A program made the translations under genes and the position numbers. Of a DNA stretch of 64,000 nt, positions 48,291-57,000 are shown in pieces. The stretch covers positions 2,730,754 to 2,794,753 of the forward strand of contig NZ_UOOB01000001.1 in the NCBI RefSeq assembly GCF_900564145.1, in the 5' to 3' direction. Below the pieces are notes generated by a model, which had not been told where the DNA came from, made no database searches, and saw only the letters and a list, made by a program, of their open reading frames with translations. The DNA comes from Comamonas sp. lk (GTDB taxonomy: Bacteria > Pseudomonadota > Gammaproteobacteria > Burkholderiales > Burkholderiaceae_C). Numbering within the stretch: position 1 is the stretch's first letter; each line of letters starts with the position of its first letter.

Positions 48291-48758
48291 ATGGGCGCTC
48301 ACGTAGGACGCGACGTAAAGGTCGAATTTGCTTTGAAGCCGGAAACGCTACCCAAGCCGGTGGCCGGTGATTACAAGGTGCTTGGCATGATGCGCGCCAA
48401 GAGCTTGAACACCACCTGGGACACGGTGGACACCACCGCAGACAAGTCGCCAGACTTCACGAAAACCAGCTTGGTGACGTTCAAGAACGTGGAATTCTCG
48501 GGTGACGGCGTGAGCTACGACGATGACGTGCACAACCAGGAACTGCTTGAAAAGCACGTGGTCTCGCCACCCGCTGAAACTGGCAATCAGCCTAAGGTGT
48601 GGTTCAAGATCACATACCCAGGCGGCAAAGTCTATGAAGGCCCGTTCCTTGTCACATCCTGGTCGAACGACAGCCCCTACGCCAACGAAGCTACGTGGAG
48701 CATGGGCGCGACCAGTAATGGCTCCGTCACACTGACGCCAGCACCATTAGGCCCCTGA
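48291..48758 (+). CDS. Tail tube protein
   Basis: 155-aa protein of the major tail tube class: MGAHVGRDVKVEFALKP, LGMMRAKSLNTTWDTVDTTADKSPDF, VEFSGDGVSYDDDVHNQELLEKHV and a C-terminal beta-rich part KITYPGGKVYEGPFLVTSW ending GSVTLTPAP. A hexameric tube of this protein forms the siphovirus tail. RBS AAGGAG precedes the ATG. Its stop overlaps the tail-assembly gene. Confidence 0.8.
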   Translation: MGAHVGRDVKVEFALKPETLPKPVAGDYKVLGMMRAKSLNTTWDTVDTTADKSPDFTKTSLVTFKNVEFSGDGVSYDDDVHNQELLEKHVVSPPAETGNQPKVWFKITYPGGKVYEGPFLVTSWSNDSPYANEATWSMGATSNGSVTLTPAPLGP

Positions 48759-49294
48759 TGCTGATTGAGCATGGTTTCTCCAGAGTCGTGACTGCCAGCG
48801 GCTTGGAGTTCACTTTCACACCGTCATTCGCCCGGATCGCCCAACTCGGACGACCGGGCGAAATTGTTGATGCTTTCCGCGGACTGTTCGGCAGGCAGGC
48901 CGCCTTGAATGCCCGCTACGTGTTGGCGGTGCTGTGTGATCAGGACGATGCCACAGCACTATTGGGCTGGTGTGATGAAGATGGCGAGCATCTTGGCAGT
49001 ATGCCGGTGCTTGAGCAGATCAGCCTGGCCGCACACCTGATGCGCCATGGACTGGTGGGCACAGGTGGCAGCAAAGAACAGGGCGCAAGGCCTGTGACGG
49101 AATTCAACGTCGCTGAGTACGTGGCAGCTGCCCGAGTTCACCTTGGCATGAGCGCGGCCGACGCCGAGGCGCTGAGCATGAGTGACTTCCAGACACTGTT
49201 TGAGATGAAGTATCCGGACGCCAAGAAGAAAAAGCGGGATGTGCCGACACGGGAGGAATATCGGGCGGCTATGACTGCGATGGGGTCGCAGTAA
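48758..49294 (+). CDS. Tail assembly chaperone-like protein (DUF6246 type)
   Basis: 178-aa protein between tail tube and tape measure genes, where tail assembly chaperones are encoded. It begins MLIEHGFSRVVTASGLEFTFTPSFARIAQLG, is helical in the middle (MPVLEQISLAAHLMRHGL) and ends with EFNVAEYVAAARVHLGMSAADAEALSMSDFQTLFEMKYPDAKKKK. No second, frameshift-made product is obvious because a moron is inserted after it. Confidence 0.7.
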   Translation: MLIEHGFSRVVTASGLEFTFTPSFARIAQLGRPGEIVDAFRGLFGRQAALNARYVLAVLCDQDDATALLGWCDEDGEHLGSMPVLEQISLAAHLMRHGLVGTGGSKEQGARPVTEFNVAEYVAAARVHLGMSAADAEALSMSDFQTLFEMKYPDAKKKKRDVPTREEYRAAMTAMGSQ

Positions 49295-49386
49295 ATGATG
49301 CCTCCTTAATTTGATGATCTAAAAGCTCTTGATTTAAATGTAATAAATTGATACATTTCAAAGGTTAAAAATAAGGAGATATTTGA

Positions 49387-49746
49387 GTGCATCCCGTGCT
49401 ACAGAAGACGTTTGGTGGCCTAACCCCTCAGTATTATTTTCGGCAACTGGCCTTTGGCGTCATATTGGCGGCAATTGCAATCATGATGGACCGGGCGGGG
49501 CAAAATCAGCTCGGAATAGGTATGTACGTTGGGCTCGCGATTTCCGCACTTCTGTACCCATACTCTCGTTTTGTCTACGAAAGCATTGTGGGGTTCGTGC
49601 TCGGCAATAATGTCTTTTGGGTAAACACGTTTGTGATGCTGTTTACAAAATTTGCGACCATGATGATTTGCTTTGGATTCGCCATTTTCATAGCCCCAAT
49701 TGGCTTGGCATACCTCTACATTCACCACAGCAAGGCCACCGCCTGA
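49387..49746 (+). CDS. Small multi-helix membrane protein (moron)
   Basis: 119-aa protein from GTG 49387 behind AAGGAG. Hydrophobic helices at about 18-36, 42-58 and 80-110 (FVMLFTKFATMMICFGFAIFIAPIGLAYLYI). It sits between tail-assembly and tape-measure genes, preceded by an AT-rich gap and followed by its own terminator, so it is an independent transcription unit inside the late operon. Small membrane morons often alter entry of other phages; that role is inference. Confidence 0.65.
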   Translation: MHPVLQKTFGGLTPQYYFRQLAFGVILAAIAIMMDRAGQNQLGIGMYVGLAISALLYPYSRFVYESIVGFVLGNNVFWVNTFVMLFTKFATMMICFGFAIFIAPIGLAYLYIHHSKATA

Positions 49747-49769
49747 TCTGAGCTACACACCTATCAAGC

Positions 49770-49791
49770 ACACCCCGCCCCGGCGGGGTGT
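49770..49791 (+). terminator. Terminator of the membrane moron
   Basis: ACACCCCGCC (49770-49779) pairs perfectly with GGCGGGGTGT (49782-49791), a 10-bp GC-rich stem with a 2-nt loop, 23 bp after the moron's stop. The T-run is weak (GTCATAT). Confidence 0.6.
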
Positions 49792-49870
49792 GTCATATCT
49801 GGACTGGTAGGACGCATCTCAAATAAAGCGGAGATGGACATCATGAGCAAGTGGATCATCGCAGTCTTCA

Positions 49871-49903
49871 TACTTGGCTAGTACTTGGCTAGTACTTGGC
49901 TTC
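49871..49903. repeat. Three tandem 11-bp repeats before the tape measure gene
   Basis: TACTTGGCTAG occurs twice in tandem and a third time with its last two bases changed (TACTTGGCTTC). It runs directly into late motif copy 4. Confidence 0.8.
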
Positions 49904-49912
49904 CCTAGCATG
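49899..49912 (+). repeat. Late intergenic motif copy 4
   Basis: GCTTCCCTAGCATG, between the membrane moron and the tape measure start at 49939. Confidence 0.5.
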
Positions 49913-49938
49913 CCTCTGGAACAACCGGAGAGCATGCA

Positions 49939-52818
49939 GTGGCAGAGAAAGTTGGCGAAATTTACTATGACGTGACTCTTGAACTTGATCAGATGATCAA
50001 GGATCAACGTCGCGCCCAGCAGAGCCTAGATAAGACGGCTGACAGCTTGCAGCGTCTCTCCCCGATCGCTGCCGCAGCGAAAGCGGCCCTCTCAGGCTTG
50101 GCGGTGATGAAGGTCATCGAGATGGCCGACGAGTGGGGGCAGTACTCCAGCCGTATAAAGATGGCCACCAAAAGCACAGAGGAGTACACCTATGTGCAGG
50201 AGCGCATGCTGGCGTCAGCAAACGCGACGTTCCGCAGCATCCAGGAGACACGCGAGAGCTTCATCCAGCTCTCACCTGTGCTGCGTGAAATGGGGCTTAC
50301 TCTCGGGCAGTCAGTCGATGTGATCGACAGCTTCAGTGGCCTGCTGGTGGTCAATGCCGCCAGCGCTGAGAAGGCCAAGGGCGCCCAAGATGCCCTGGCC
50401 AAGTCTCTGCAGAAGGGTTCTATTGATGCCGACGCCTGGATGAGCATTTATTCCACCGTGGACAGCGTGGTGGATCTCATCGCAGAAAGCAGCGGCAAGA
50501 GCGCTGCAGAGATTCGCCGGCTGGGTGCAGAAGGCAAGCTGGGCATTGATGTGCTGGTACAGGCACTGTCAGATGGATCCGGCAAGGTTGCTCAGCAGGT
50601 CAAAGAGATGCCCACCACGGTCAAGGATGCCATCCAGTCCGTGACGAACGCACTGAATGAGTACGTCGGGCGAACCAATGAAGCCAGCGGCATCACGGCA
50701 ACCATTTCGTCTGTGATCCAGTCACTGGGCGCGAACTTCAATGTTCTGGCCGACACTGCTTTGGTTGCTGTGGCTGCCGGTCTTGCTCGTTATGTCGGTG
50801 GCATGGTCGCTGCCAGCATTGCCACCGCTGCAAAGGCCGCTGTTGCCGTCCGTGCAACCACCGCTGAGGTTGCATTGGCCCAGGCGCAAGTTGCACAAAC
50901 TGCTGCTTCACTGGCTCAGGCCAGGGCATTTCAGGCCGCTGGCATCACGCAGGCTCAGGTCACAGCCGCCACGCTTGCGCATGAAGCGGCAACGAAGCGA
51001 CTCACTGCGGCCCAGGCTGCGCAGGCTGCAACGAGTGCTGCCATGGGCGGCGCTCTACGAGGCTTGATCACTTTCTTGACCGGGCCCGCTGGCATTGCCA
51101 TTGCAGTCGGTATTGCCGCTGCGAGCATTTTTACCTTCGGCGCCAAGGCATCCGAGACTATCCCGAAAGTGGACGAGCTCACGGCCTCGGTAGAAAAGCT
51201 CACCGCCGCTCAGCTGGCGAATCAGCGGAATAAGGCAGGGGACGCCATTGGTCAACTGACAACCAAGGCACGAGACGCAAATGCAGCCGTTAAGGCCCTG
51301 GAGCGCGATCAAGCGGCTCTGAACAAGCAACTCCAGGAAGGGAGGGGAGGGATCGATGCCAAAGGTCTCGAGAACGTCAATCGTGCACTTGTGGATGCGC
51401 GCAGCAATGCCGATGGCGCCACCAAAGAATTGCAGGAGATGATCAATGCCGACTACAAATTGGCGGAGGCTCAAAAGCTTCGGGCCAGTACGCCAACCAC
51501 GAAGGCCAAGGTAACGCGCAGCGACCCTGAGGTGCAAAAGCGCCTGGCAGGCATGCGTGACGAGGTGGAACTGGCAAAGCTCACGGGGGCCGCGCGGGCG
51601 CGTCTCCAGGCGATTCAGAAACTTGGCGCAAATGCCACAGCAGCGGAGCGAGCTGAAGCCGAGAAATTGGCCACAACTATCTACGACCTTGGCGAGGCGC
51701 AGAAGAAGCTGAAAGAAGGCGCCAAGGGTGACAAATTTGATAGCAAAGGCTACTTATTGGGCTTGAGCGCAAATGCATCCGCTAGCGAACTTGCGAAGAT
51801 TGATGCCGAGGAACGCAAGGCTTTGAGCGATCACGAAAAGCTACTCCAAGAGCGCAAGCTAAAGATCGAGGAGTACGAACAAGGGGTGACTCTCATCAAG
51901 GAGCGCTATTCCATTCAACGAGCCAAACTCCAAGACGATGAGCTTGGCATTTTCATCAGCAGGGCTGAGGAGGCGCAAAAGGTCCGTGAAGACTTCACCC
52001 GTCAGACTGCCGAAATGGGCCGTACCCTGACTGATTCCGTGCAGACTCCTCTTGAAAAGCTCAATGCAGAGCTGCAAAAGTTCAAAAGCCTGCTGGCGTC
52101 CGAAGACATCAGTGGCGAAACTTTCACACGATTGACCAAGAAGGCAACGAAGGAGTACGAAGAAAGCCTGAACCAGATGGATCAGTTCACAGTGCGTTTC
52201 GCGCAGAACGTCCAAGACCAGTTGGGTGGCACGCTTTACAGCAGCTTGACTGGAAATTTCAAGGACATCGGCGCTGCCTGGGGCCAGATGCTGCTGAAAA
52301 TGGCCAGCCAGGCGGTTGCAGCAGACATTTCTCGATCGCTCTTCGGTGGCTTGGTGTCGGGCGGCTCCGGGTCAGGGCTGCTTGGTTCAGCAATGAGCGC
52401 TGTCGGCAGCTTCTTTGGCATGAGCGGCAAGCGCGAAAACGGCGGTGATGTGGGTGCCGGCAAGATGTACGAAGTCAACGAAAGGGGCGTACCTGAGTTG
52501 CTGACTGTGGGCAACAAGCAGTTGCTGATGATGGCCGGCCAATCTGGCAGCGTCACCCCGTTGGGCGGCATGGACGTGGCAAAGGTACCCTCACCTGAAG
52601 GTCGAAGCGGTGGATGGTCTGCCCCGATCATCAACATGAAGTTCATCGGCGCGCCGTCACAGCCAGAGGTGAAGCAGAGTAGTGCTGGCGCTGGGCAATT
52701 TGATATTGAAGTGATTTTCAAGCAAATTGAAAACAGGATCGGAGACGGTATTTCCAATGGGTCTGGCGCCCCATTTAGAGCTCTGACGGGTCGCTTCCCC
52801 CAGCTGAAAAGCTATTGA
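49939..52818 (+). CDS. Tape measure protein
   Basis: 959-aa protein setting tail length. It opens with a coiled coil (VTLELDQMIKDQRRAQQSLDKTADSLQRLSP), then the tape-measure N-terminal domain typical of siphoviruses (SKIKMATKSTEE ... ESFIQLSPVLREMGLTLGQSVDVIDSFSGLLVVNAASAEKAKGAQDALAKSLQKG), hydrophobic Ala-rich segments at about 275-305 and 370-395, and long helical stretches. The C-terminus contains a Gly/Ser-rich region with GGDVGAGKMYEVNERGVPELLTVG, common at the end of tape measures. GTG start behind GGAGA. Confidence 0.88.
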   Translation: MAEKVGEIYYDVTLELDQMIKDQRRAQQSLDKTADSLQRLSPIAAAAKAALSGLAVMKVIEMADEWGQYSSRIKMATKSTEEYTYVQERMLASANATFRSIQETRESFIQLSPVLREMGLTLGQSVDVIDSFSGLLVVNAASAEKAKGAQDALAKSLQKGSIDADAWMSIYSTVDSVVDLIAESSGKSAAEIRRLGAEGKLGIDVLVQALSDGSGKVAQQVKEMPTTVKDAIQSVTNALNEYVGRTNEASGITATISSVIQSLGANFNVLADTALVAVAAGLARYVGGMVAASIATAAKAAVAVRATTAEVALAQAQVAQTAASLAQARAFQAAGITQAQVTAATLAHEAATKRLTAAQAAQAATSAAMGGALRGLITFLTGPAGIAIAVGIAAASIFTFGAKASETIPKVDELTASVEKLTAAQLANQRNKAGDAIGQLTTKARDANAAVKALERDQAALNKQLQEGRGGIDAKGLENVNRALVDARSNADGATKELQEMINADYKLAEAQKLRASTPTTKAKVTRSDPEVQKRLAGMRDEVELAKLTGAARARLQAIQKLGANATAAERAEAEKLATTIYDLGEAQKKLKEGAKGDKFDSKGYLLGLSANASASELAKIDAEERKALSDHEKLLQERKLKIEEYEQGVTLIKERYSIQRAKLQDDELGIFISRAEEAQKVREDFTRQTAEMGRTLTDSVQTPLEKLNAELQKFKSLLASEDISGETFTRLTKKATKEYEESLNQMDQFTVRFAQNVQDQLGGTLYSSLTGNFKDIGAAWGQMLLKMASQAVAADISRSLFGGLVSGGSGSGLLGSAMSAVGSFFGMSGKRENGGDVGAGKMYEVNERGVPELLTVGNKQLLMMAGQSGSVTPLGGMDVAKVPSPEGRSGGWSAPIINMKFIGAPSQPEVKQSSAGAGQFDIEVIFKQIENRIGDGISNGSGAPFRALTGRFPQLKSY

Positions 52819-52821
52819 GCT

Positions 52822-52835
52822 GGCTCCCTAGCATG
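52822..52835 (+). repeat. Late intergenic motif copy 5
   Basis: GGCTCCCTAGCATG, directly after the tape measure stop and before the 52843 gene, without a moron. Confidence 0.5.
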
Positions 52836-52842
52836 CCTATGC

Positions 52843-53196
52843 ATGGCATCGCTTCCTTCCTACGTCATTGTTCACTACTCGCGCCCGGAGTCGTTCGACC
52901 CAGCAATCGTCCAGTCTGAGGTTGAGCGCGGACTGGCCAAACTTCGCGTGGGCGCGAGCAGGGTCGTGAAGCAGGTAGCGGTCACCCTGCTATTTAGCTC
53001 GGCAGAGGACACAGAAGCCTTTGAAGACTGGTATTTCACTGCCATCAAACGCATTGGCTTCTTTGACTGGCACGACTCTCGCACGAACGTCGTGCGTCGC
53101 GTTCGCTTTCAAGGCGGCGCCTTGGGTGAGCTCACTCCAATGGCTCAGGGCTTTGCTGTTGCACAGCGCACCGCCACATTGGAGTACCTGCGATGA
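52843..53196 (+). CDS. Minor tail protein (lambda M-like position)
   Basis: 117-aa protein (MASLPSYVIVHYSRPESFDPAIVQSEVERGLAKLRVG ... FEDWYFTAIKRIGFFDWHD ... LGELTPMAQGFAVAQRTATLEYLR), matching the small phage tail proteins encoded between the tape measure and DUF1833 genes. It probably forms part of the distal tail. ATG 52843 follows another ATG in the late motif region. Overlaps the next gene by 4 bp. Confidence 0.7.
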   Translation: MASLPSYVIVHYSRPESFDPAIVQSEVERGLAKLRVGASRVVKQVAVTLLFSSAEDTEAFEDWYFTAIKRIGFFDWHDSRTNVVRRVRFQGGALGELTPMAQGFAVAQRTATLEYLR

Positions 53197-53654
53197 CCGA
53201 CTTTCGCACGCGAAACCAACGCGTTACCGACGATGTGGGCCACGTAGCGCTGCTGGAGGTGACCAACCCCAGCTTTTCCGAAACCATGTACATCGCCAAC
53301 GATGTGCAGGATTTCATCAGCCAGGGCATCAGCTACATTGGTTTGCCTTTTGGCTTCACGTTGCCAGATGACGTGACAGACCAGGCCCCGCGAATGCGCC
53401 TGACCATGGACAACGTGGGCCGCGGCGTCAGTGATGAACTGGAGCGCCGCCAGCCTGGCACCACCACCATGGCCAAGCTGATCATCGTGCCGCGTGATAA
53501 GCCAGACATGCACCAGCATGTGTATTGGCTGCCCATGTCCAGCGTCAGCATCGGCGGCGCCTCGGCCCAGGCTTCCTGCAGCGTGGATGAGCTGATGCGC
53601 CGCTCCGCTTGCCTGCAGATCGTCAATCCGCACACTCAGCCGGGGGTCTTCTGA
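53193..53654 (+). CDS. DUF1833 minor tail protein
   Basis: 153-aa protein of the DUF1833 type: VALLEVTNPSFSETMYIANDVQDFISQGISYIGLPFGFTLPDD, then VSDELERRQPGTTTMAKLIIVPRDKPD and a C-terminal ASCSVDELMRRSACLQIVN. Beta-rich; part of the tail tip complex. It overlaps the NlpC/P60 gene (TGATG). Confidence 0.78.
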   Translation: MTDFRTRNQRVTDDVGHVALLEVTNPSFSETMYIANDVQDFISQGISYIGLPFGFTLPDDVTDQAPRMRLTMDNVGRGVSDELERRQPGTTTMAKLIIVPRDKPDMHQHVYWLPMSSVSIGGASAQASCSVDELMRRSACLQIVNPHTQPGVF

Positions 53655-54058
53655 TGCTGGAAGCCCTGCAACTTGACCGCTTCGTCGGAATTCCTTACTG
53701 CCCGCGCCGCATGGACTGTGCTGACCTGACCTTGCTGGTGCAGCACGATCTTTTCGGGCGCCATGTGGTGCTGGCCGGCAAGCGGGCCCGTCCGCTGGAT
53801 CTGGATGCCCAGGCGGCGGCCATCGCCGGGTATTGCTCCGAGCTAGGCAGGCCCGTGGAGCAGCCCCAGGACGGAGATGCAGTGCTGATGCGCGATATCG
53901 GCGCTGACCAGGCCGGCCATATCGGCACCTATGTGTTTACCAATTACGCCCCCCATGTGCTGCACACCTCCCACAAGCTGGGGGCGTCGGTGTTGCACAG
54001 GGTGCAGGACCTGCCGGGCTATGGCCTGGCTGTTGAGGGATATTTCCGATGGAAGTGA
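53654..54058 (+). CDS. NlpC/P60-type tail peptidase (lambda K-like)
   Basis: 134-aa cysteine peptidase-like protein. The nucleophile Cys lies in RMDCADLTLLVQHDLFG (about residue 20), and the His in GHIGTYVFTNYAPHVLHTS (about 95). It probably cuts peptidoglycan during DNA entry or assembles the tail tip. ATG 53654 overlaps the DUF1833 stop; its last codons overlap the start of the J-type fibre gene. No mobile JAB domain is present, unlike the two-domain lambda K. Confidence 0.82.
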   Translation: MLEALQLDRFVGIPYCPRRMDCADLTLLVQHDLFGRHVVLAGKRARPLDLDAQAAAIAGYCSELGRPVEQPQDGDAVLMRDIGADQAGHIGTYVFTNYAPHVLHTSHKLGASVLHRVQDLPGYGLAVEGYFRWK

Positions 54059-57000
54059 ATCGCGCCGAGACAGTTGCTGTGGCCTCCGTGGGCGGGCAAG
54101 CTGCCGATGTGCTGGACGTGGCAGGCCGCCTGGTCGTCACGCCCAATGCGCTGACGCTGGACGGCCAGCGCAATGTGCCAGCGGATCTGCAGCCCGGCGA
54201 AAGCCTTGCGGCCTTCCTGGGGCGTCATGTTCCTGACATCGAGTCCGGCGCGTGGACGGTGATGATTGGTGGCGCGGCTGTTCCGCAGGCCATGTGGGTG
54301 CATACCTTTCCCAAGCACGGCCAGCTGATCGCCTGCCGCGCCGTTCTGCGCAAGGCGGCGCTGCAACTGGTGGCCATTGCTGCCCTGAGCTATTTCACGC
54401 TGGGTGCAGGTGCCACGCTGGGCGGTTCTATCCTGGGCATCAACGGCCTGGCGGCCGTGGGATCTCTGGGTTTGAGTGCGCTCAACCTGGGCCTGTTCAT
54501 GGCAGGGTCCATGCTCATCAACAAGGTGCTGGCTCCCAAGATCCAGACCCCGCAGTCCCTTGCGCAAAAGCAGATCTACAGCCTGAGCAGTCAGCGAAAC
54601 TCGGCCCGGGCCTACGAGCCTATTCCCACGCTATGGGGCGAGATGCGTGTCACGCCCGATCTGGCCAGTCAGCCATATGCCTGGTACGAGGGTGATGACC
54701 AGTACATGAGCACCATTTTGCTGGGCGGCATCAATGTCTATAGCGCCGCAGATCTGTCCGTGGGCGACACGCCGATCACCAGCTATAGCGACGTGAGCCT
54801 GTATTTCAACGGCTTTCCCGGCATGCCCAGCCAGGATGTGCCGCTGTATAGCAATGTGGATGCCATTGCCGGTGCCGAGTTCGTCAACGGCGGCGACTGG
54901 ATTACGCGCACGGGCTCGGCCGGTGCTGGTGCCTTGCAGCTGGATATTGAGGGACAGCTGTATGACGCCGATAGCAAGGGCAACATTGGCGCCAACAATG
55001 TGGATCTGAGCATCGAATGCCGTCTGGTCGGTGCTTCCGCGTGGCAATCGCTAATGGTCACGACCTTGGTCAATGCATCGCCCGATGTGCTGCGCCGCAC
55101 TTTCTCATTCGATGTGGCGCCCGGCCAGTACGAGGTGCGTGCCAAGCTGGGTATCCCGCGCTGGAACGATGGCGGCTCGGGTGATGCCTGCAAATTGGCC
55201 TTGCTGTCTCTCAAGAGTGTGCAGGCCGATGCCACCGACTACAGCCAGTGGGGCCGCATCGGCATCAAGATCCGAGCCTCTGGCCAGCTCAATGGCAGCC
55301 TGGACCAAGTGCGTGCCACCTATCGTGCAAAGCCTATGCCTGTGTGGACGGGTTCGGAGTGGGCCACGGCCACCACGCGTGCCAACGGCCTCTCCAATCC
55401 CGGCGCCATCCTGTTGCAGACGCTGCGTGGGGTGTGGGTGACGGACAGCCAGGGACAGCGCGTCTTGCAGTTTGGCTTCGGCCTGTCCGATGAGCAGATC
55501 GACATCGAGGGCCTGAAGGCCTTCATGCTGCATTGCACGGCGCGCGGCTACACCTATGACAAGTGGGTGACAGCCAGCATTTCGCTGGGTGCCTTCTGCG
55601 AAGAAGTGGCGCTGGCCGGCATGGGGGAGTTTGCCTGGACCGACGGCAGCCGCCCCACCGCTGTGTTTGTCACCAACGGCCAGCCCAACAGCGCCGTGGT
55701 CAACATGGCCAATATGCTCAAGGGTGGTTTCAGCGTCGATTACGCGCTGAGCAATACCGCCGACGGCATCGAGTACCAATGGCTCAACCGTGATACCTGG
55801 GAAATGACCACCTTGCGCGTGACGGCGCCTGGCGTGGCCACCATGCTCAGCCCGGCGCGGGTGACAGGTGAGGGCATCACCAGCGAGGCCCATGCGGCTG
55901 CCATGGCCCGCTATCACTTGGCCCAGAGCCTGTACCAGTACAAGACGGTGAACTTTACGGCGGATATCGAGCATCTCGATTACCGCCGTCTGTCGGTGCT
56001 GTCGGTCTCGCACGACCTGACGCAGTGGGGCTTTGGTGGTCGGGTGATGGCCGCCCGACGCATCGGTGCCCTGATACAGCTGACCCTGGATGAACCGGTA
56101 CCACCGCTGGCCACGCCCTACATCGGTCTGCGCGTGACCGGCGCCCGCGACTATCGTGTGTGGTCTGTGCAGCCCCTGTCGGCTGAATCCGACACGGTCA
56201 CCCTGGTAGGCGAATGGCCCGAGGATTTGGCCTTCCCCGGCGAGGGTTTGGACAATCCGGCCCATGACACGCTCTGGTGTTACGACTTCAAGCCCACGCC
56301 GGGCTATCGGGTGCGCGTGACGGGCATAGATCCCGAGTCCGACCTCAAGGGTGCCCGCGTGACGGCGGTGCCCGAAGGCCCGGAGTTCTGGGACTATGTG
56401 CTCAACGGCACCTACGTGCCTGCACCCAACCAGAGCAGCATTCCCCAGCTGGGCCGCCCGGCCATCCGCAATCTGCGCGTAGCCGAAAAAGTCAACCTGC
56501 AGGGCGATACCGAGTGGTACGAGCTGTCTTGCGTCTGGGATGTGGAAGGCGACTACGACCATGCCCAGGTCTGGGCCGGCCGTGACGGTTCCGAGCTGCG
56601 CCTGGTCGATGGCAATGCCGTGGGCAGCCGCAGCACGTTCCGCATTGACGGTGCGGGCGAATGGCTGATTGAAGTCAAACCCTTCAATCCCAGCGGTCAG
56701 TCCGGTCAGTCGGCGGTCCTGATCTACATCACCACGCAGACCCAGTTGCCCCCGCGCAACCCGAGCAGCTTTGTGGTTCAGCAGCTGGCCGGCGGTCTGC
56801 GCCGTTTTGCCTGGGCCTATGCGAGCGACAAGCCTGCGGCCCTGGCCGGCGTGCAAATCCGCTATCTGCCCGGCGATGTGCCGTTGAGCGTGGCTGGCTG
56901 GGATGCCATGCAGCCCCTGGGTGATGGCGATGACATCTACACCGCCCAGTTCGAGACCAGCCGCCCTGGCGCCGGCCTCTGGACCTTTGGCCTGCGCGCC

